From assembly GCF_000004075.3 (NCBI RefSeq), contig NC_026655.2, positions 2,170,001 through 2,234,000 on the forward strand: DNA of 64,000 nucleotides, given 5' to 3'. Positions 59,686 through 64,000 of the stretch are shown here, piece by piece (position 1 is the first letter of the stretch; every line of letters starts with the position of its first letter). The DNA comes from Cucumis sativus (Eukaryota > Streptophyta > Magnoliopsida > Cucurbitales > Cucurbitaceae). The notes below the pieces were generated by a model that did not search any database, was not told the DNA's origin, and saw nothing but the letters and a program-made list of their open reading frames with translations. The translations under genes and the position numbers were made by a program.

Positions 59686-60024
59686 TCAATGGTGCAATGG
59701 ATTTGGACCAGTTGGGACGAGGCGTTTTTCGACGCCATATCGAGGATCAATCTCGGTTCCAACCTCGGGAGAATCAGTGCGATGGTGGTGACGGTGGTGA
59801 CGGTGATGGTGGTGGTGATGAGGATGATTATCAACATGGAGATGTTGGAGAAAGAGAGTGAAATCAAATTTAGAAGAGGTCATAAGTTTTCTGTTGGGAG
59901 AAAAAGAGGAGATTTTGGAAAGATTGTTGTGATGATTATGAGTAGAAAGTTGATGAAAAAGGATAGCTGAAAAGGAAAGAAAGATGAGAAAGAAGGAAAA
60001 GAATTTGAAGAGGTTTACAGGCAT
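59686..60024 (-). CDS. CLE signalling peptide precursor (CLE9/10/12/13-like)
   Basis: Intronless 112-aa prepropeptide. CLE precursors are secreted and cut to a 12-13 residue arabinosylated peptide perceived by CLAVATA1/BAM-type receptor kinases to control meristem, vascular or nodulation/nutrient responses (family knowledge). A signal peptide is visible at 1-25 (FKFFSFFLIFLSFSAILF). The variable region contains a striking His-rich run at 66-81 (NHPHHHHHHRHHRHHH). The CLE motif is the extreme C-terminus, RLVPTGPNPLHH (101-112, plus-strand 59689-59724), preceded by EIDPRYGVEK, which is typical of CLE9/10/13 relatives. Pro4 and the usually hydroxylated Pro7 are conserved. Position 5 is Thr where these peptides usually have Ser. 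The tail ends exactly at His12, with no extension. Confidence 0.93.
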   Translation of the reverse strand: MPVNLFKFFSFFLIFLSFSAILFHQLSTHNHHNNLSKISSFSPNRKLMTSSKFDFTLFLQHLHVDNHPHHHHHHRHHRHHHRTDSPEVGTEIDPRYGVEKRLVPTGPNPLHH

Positions 60025-63000
60025 AATTATTATGGTTAAGAATAAAAGGGAGAGGGAAATGGAGGGGGAAAGGACACTGCATGGGAGAGGGAAAAGGAAG
60101 AAGAAGAAGCAGAAGAAGAAGAAGAAAGGATTAAGAAAAATGAAGATTATTATTATTATTATTATTAATTAGTATAAGAAATATTGGAATAGAAAAAGGT
60201 TGAGAAGGTTGACATTGGACAGTGATTGCTTCCATGAGAAGAGATAGAAATAGAAATAGAGATAGAGAGAGAAGAAGGGGACAGGAGTGTGTGAAGAATT
60301 CTTGTTTCAATGAGAACTTCCTTTGCGTTAAAGGAACAAAGCCTCATTTAAAGCATATTGTCAAACTTCTCATTATAATATTCCCAAAAATCCAGAGTGA
60401 TAGAGAGAAATTTATCTATTTTTTTTATAAAATATTAAAAATGCAGTTATCTATGTTAAAAAAATACATGAAAAAAAATACATCCAAGTCGTGAGGTTTA
60501 GTATTGTGAAAGGAATCTATGTCTTTAAAAATATACTATTTCTGTTTCATAGTTCTTTCTTGATATAATTCTTATGAAAAAGATTAACATTTCAATGATT
60601 TGAAGTTAAGTTTAAGTTTTGTAGTATTCAATTTTAAGTCTAAAAAATTTTATGTGGTTTCAAAAAAAAAACTTTTCAATTTAGTTGAATAGGTATACGA
60701 AAATTCACATATTTGTTTAATACGTGTTTTGACCTATATTCATGGGTCTCTTGTATATAAGATATTCAAAATTTACATGTGTTTACTTTAATTAATTTTT
60801 TGTTAAATTCTATTTTTGAAATTTTTGTTCATTAAAAACAAAAACTATGTAGTTAATTTTAAAACAAAACATACTTTTTTTTTTAAGCTTCTTTTTTCTT
60901 TTCATTTTTAATTTCTCCATCATATTTTAAAAACAAGTTTCTTGTTTAAAAGATCAAAAGTGTTAGTTACCAAACATATCTATTTTTAAAAATTAATTTT
61001 CAAATCCAACAAACAGAAAAACAAATGAATTATTAAACAAACACAAAATTATTAGTAAAAGAGCTTTTGTAAACTAAACTTGCAAGTAAACTATGAAAAA
61101 AATATCTACCATTGAAAATAATGTCTCTCTATAGGAACAGCTTATTAAGACCACCATAGTTTTTTTCAAAAAATAATTTATTTGGAGTACATTTTGACTA
61201 TAATAGTTGTAATAGAAGAGAATTCAAATATACAAACAAACATATAAAAAATTATGTACTTCTTTGTTAATCAACAAAATAATATATATATATATATATC
61301 TTAGGCATTGCAGGAGCCAGCAAAACATGCCCCCATTATTTATATTTTGGATTAGACAGAGAGAGAGAGTACATAATTTTTAAATTAAAAATGAAAGAAG
61401 GAAATAGGGAGAGAAGATAGCTGACTTTTGTATTGAACTAAAAATTTTGATCCAATTTCACAAGTAAAGTGGGTGTGGGTGTGTGGGGAAGGTGTCTATT
61501 TTGCAGATTTCAAGGTGCATTTAGGGACAACTCATACTATATTATTACTATATATTTATTTCATTAATCTTCCCATAACATATATTCAAATATCAAATGC
61601 TACAACTAGAAGTCGTAATTTCTCATCTACCTTATCATATAATAATAATAATATTATACAGATATATAAATTACCATACCTCACATCAACATTTTTTGCT
61701 TGACTTCCTCCTTTAAAATTCTACCTGTTTTAATGGGCATGCCCTATACAAGAAAACAGTTTCATCTCATCAGAAACAACAATACAACTTGTTTAGTGTA
61801 AGTAACTGATAAAGGAAAGACTAGTTTATTCCTCCTGTTCTAGGATTTAATATGAAAAGGATGGTGAAAAAGGTGCAGTCAAATCAGAAAAAAGGACACA
61901 ATAAAGCTCCATTTTGAAGATTACAGAAAGGCCTTGAGATAGAATAGAGAAAGCAAAAGCAATATAGAAACAAACAACAAAGATCCAATATGGTTGAGTG
62001 TGCAAACCCAAGTTCCTAAACAATCTTTTTTGTTAAAAACTAAGCCATTCCCTTTTCTTCAGGAAGTGGGAATACGGACTTTCAGTGGCTTTTTTTCTTT
62101 CTAAATCACTTTGTCGGCTATGCCCACCCCTTGGCCATGGATACCATATCATATGCTAATCTTATCACTTCATCAAATATTGACCATAAGATCATTCAGC
62201 ACGGGGGAGGGACGACAATTCTTATGTAGAAATGTCGGCATAAGCTGGGGAAAAATTCATGAGAAGAGGGGGAAAGTCAAATCACCCCCCACCAATAACT
62301 TTTTTGATTAAACCGCAGACAGTTTTACCAAATAACACTAGCAAATTCTGGTGTATTGGTTCACATTTGGTGTATCAGAGTGGATGGTCTTGATCCTGAT
62401 GGCTTGGGTTTCCTACTCCCTTTCCCTTTCTTCTTTTCAGCTACCCCACTAAGATAAGATCAATCACTTCCTAGCTAGCTAGGATGTTACTTGAATAAGA
62501 TCTATTCTATAGGTTGTACGGTTCTATAGCTTAGATGTTGTGCAATATTCTCTTATCTAAAAGTTGATATAAACAAAGCTGCGGAATGGGGCAACATGTT
62601 AAGAGGGTATCAAGGTCATGCATATGCCGTATAAAAATGTATTCGTGAGACAAAACTGTGAAAAGTAAACAGTTTTATGCAGGATTAGTACCTTCTATAT
62701 TCCATGCTGCTGCAATCTACGAAAACTCAATAAGTAGAATCCTGAACGGAATTGTGATCTGATGAGAGCGGTTAATTGTTATTGTAATTGATGAGAATAT
62801 AAACATACAAATAAAGCACGAGCATTAGACAATATTTGAAAAATACTTGTTATGTTCAGTTGATTCTACAGGGAGAACAAGGAGAAATTGTTTGGGAATC
62901 GCTGTTTATTTCTAAACTTCTATATAAGCTTAACATGTAAAAACTATCGTAAAATGCATTCTATTGTTTCAATAGAAAGTTAGCACACGAGTTTTATCCC

Positions 63001-63313
63001 ACTGTAATTGGTAACAAATGGATTGACATTCCTCCTTATTCCTACTTAATTAGTGAGTGAAAATCAATTAAATATCCATTGTTCTTGATCTTTTCTTGCA
63101 GCACACCAAACAGTTCAGTTCATCCGTGTCCCCAAGATGAAATGTCAGCAGTAACTCAGGCTAGAGATCTTTAAAATCGGCTCCAACATAACATGTAACA
63201 CGGCTGCTGAAGATTAACTGCAGAGCTTCTACCTCGATTCATTAAGGCCTTCCGATGGAAGAAAGGCAATATCACCTTGTGTCATATTTGAGGTATAAAT
63301 TCTCTTTGCCTCT
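60025..63313. other. Intergenic DNA between the CLE gene and the right-edge gene
   Basis: The first 300 bp hold the CLE leader and promoter, with purine-rich simple repeats (AAGAAG, ATT, GATAGA). Further on are AT-rich sequence, a (TA)n run near 61270-61287 and a less AT-rich stretch at 62040-62330 that may fold (see findings). No coding frame is supported. Confidence 0.4.
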
Positions 63314-63522
63314 TCAACCTTCCTCCCAATCCACATCATCATCTTCTTCTTCTTCTTCTTCTACCAAAGCTGAGGCTTCAACGTTCAAGTCAACCTTGTA
63401 ATTTTCATTTGCATTACCTGTGAAATACGCAATGAAAGGTAAGTTCTTCCTTAACCCAACTCACTTTTACTTATAAAATATGCTACAGTCAATTGTTCAA
63501 CTTGACTGTTAATTTCCGCATC
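63314..63522 (-). CDS. Probable 3' end of a gene running off the right edge (acidic C-terminal tail)
   Basis: Read leftwards: acceptor TTTTTCAG then exon 63522-63465 (DAEINSQVEQLTVAYFISK), then acceptor TTTCACAG and last exon 63417-63314 (NANENYKVDLNVEASALV, six Glu, DDDVDWEEG-stop). The phases agree. A C-terminal acidic run closing with DVDWEEG is typical of nuclear proteins, but I cannot name the family. The Glu run is encoded by a GAA repeat (CTTCTT at 63344-63361). The intron would be only 47 nt, or 53 nt with an alternative donor, unusually short for a plant, so the first exon is less certain than the last. No further exon could be found up to 64000. Confidence 0.4.
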
Positions 63523-64000
63523 CTGAAAAAGTTAGTCTGAGAAACATAATAAAATCTAATGTACAACTGAAAAATTAAAGAACCTAAAGCCTTATGGTCG
63601 TTAAATATCTTGCAAGAACTCCCAAGTACACAGTGGAGAATTTGATATGCAAATTTGAAGCCACTATCAGTTCAGAAGCTGGTATGATATGACAGAGCTT
63701 AAAATAATAAGACTTAAGTTGTAATTTGTAATAAATCATGTTCTTTTTTATAAGAATTATTAATCATGTTTTGAAACTAGAAAGTCAGTACACGGCTCCA
63801 AATACAAATAATATTTAAACCACATGAAACAAAAAAGTGATACACAAGATCCCCTTTTGATAAAATTGGAAAAATATAGAAAATAGTTTGGCCTAGCTTA
63901 AGGATGATAATTTATACGCAAAAGAATGATGATTACCAAGAAGCTTAACTCATACTAAATCATTTTCTTTATCTCATACAAAACAATGCAGAATCTCGAA

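Noticed and set aside
1-64000. Prokaryotic-type systems (CRISPR, operons, phage or defence islands), rRNA and tRNA genes
   Set aside because: The window is plant nuclear DNA with spliced genes; no regularly spaced short repeats and no convincing tRNA cloverleaf were found by eye, although short RNA genes could be missed without a scan.

Overview
This is a plant nuclear window, almost certainly from a eudicot. The DNA is AT-rich, genes are split by GT-AG introns, and every recognisable protein has a standard flowering-plant orthologue. Remnants of a LINE family lie in introns. A cucurbit such as Cucumis fits the look of the LINE tails, but that is an impression and has not been tested. There are no bacterial-type operons, no CRISPR arrays, no convincing tRNA or rRNA genes, and no intact transposon.

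Layout, left to right. 268-750 (+): calmodulin-like Ca2+ sensor with four EF-hands. 3637-13767 (-): a 16-exon gene for the G-patch/SWAP splicing factor TOUGH (TGH); its introns hold two LINE 3' ends in opposite orientations and a 369-bp insertion flanked by an 18-bp target-site duplication. 17286-20430 (+): Dr1/NC2-beta, a histone-fold transcription repressor. 21280-22068 (+): intronless MIZU-KUSSEI1-like (DUF617) gene. 25496-29466 (-): kinesin-8 with seven exons, the last only 27 nt of coding sequence. 32641-33213 (+): secreted dirigent protein. 34827-40724 (-) and 43511-47759 (+): two complete seven-exon genes for eIF2B delta, head to head. 49502-49954 (-): oleosin. 54593-55078 (-): a small basic/acidic plant protein of unknown function. 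59686-60024 (-): a CLE signalling-peptide precursor. 63314-63522 (-): probable 3' end of a gene continuing off the right edge.

The most notable structure is the inverted duplication of eIF2B delta. Both copies have open reading frames (649 and 651 codons before the stop) and splice sites in the same phases, so neither looks like a pseudogene. They have diverged at the amino-acid level, differ by a 9-nt indel in exon 5, have apparently unrelated sequence upstream of the start codon, and differ in intron 1 by an apparent micro-inversion plus about 1.2 kb. About 2.8 kb of gene-free DNA separates the start codons.

The other genes are not an evident pathway. They are a normal assortment: RNA processing, transcription, translation initiation, cytoskeleton, cell wall, seed oil bodies, Ca2+ and peptide signalling. 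The large gaps are AT-rich and contain microsatellites, tandem duplications, a fold-back repeat near 51-52.7 kb and fragments of dispersed repeats. All exon coordinates were worked out by hand from splice signals and reading phase, and have no transcript support.
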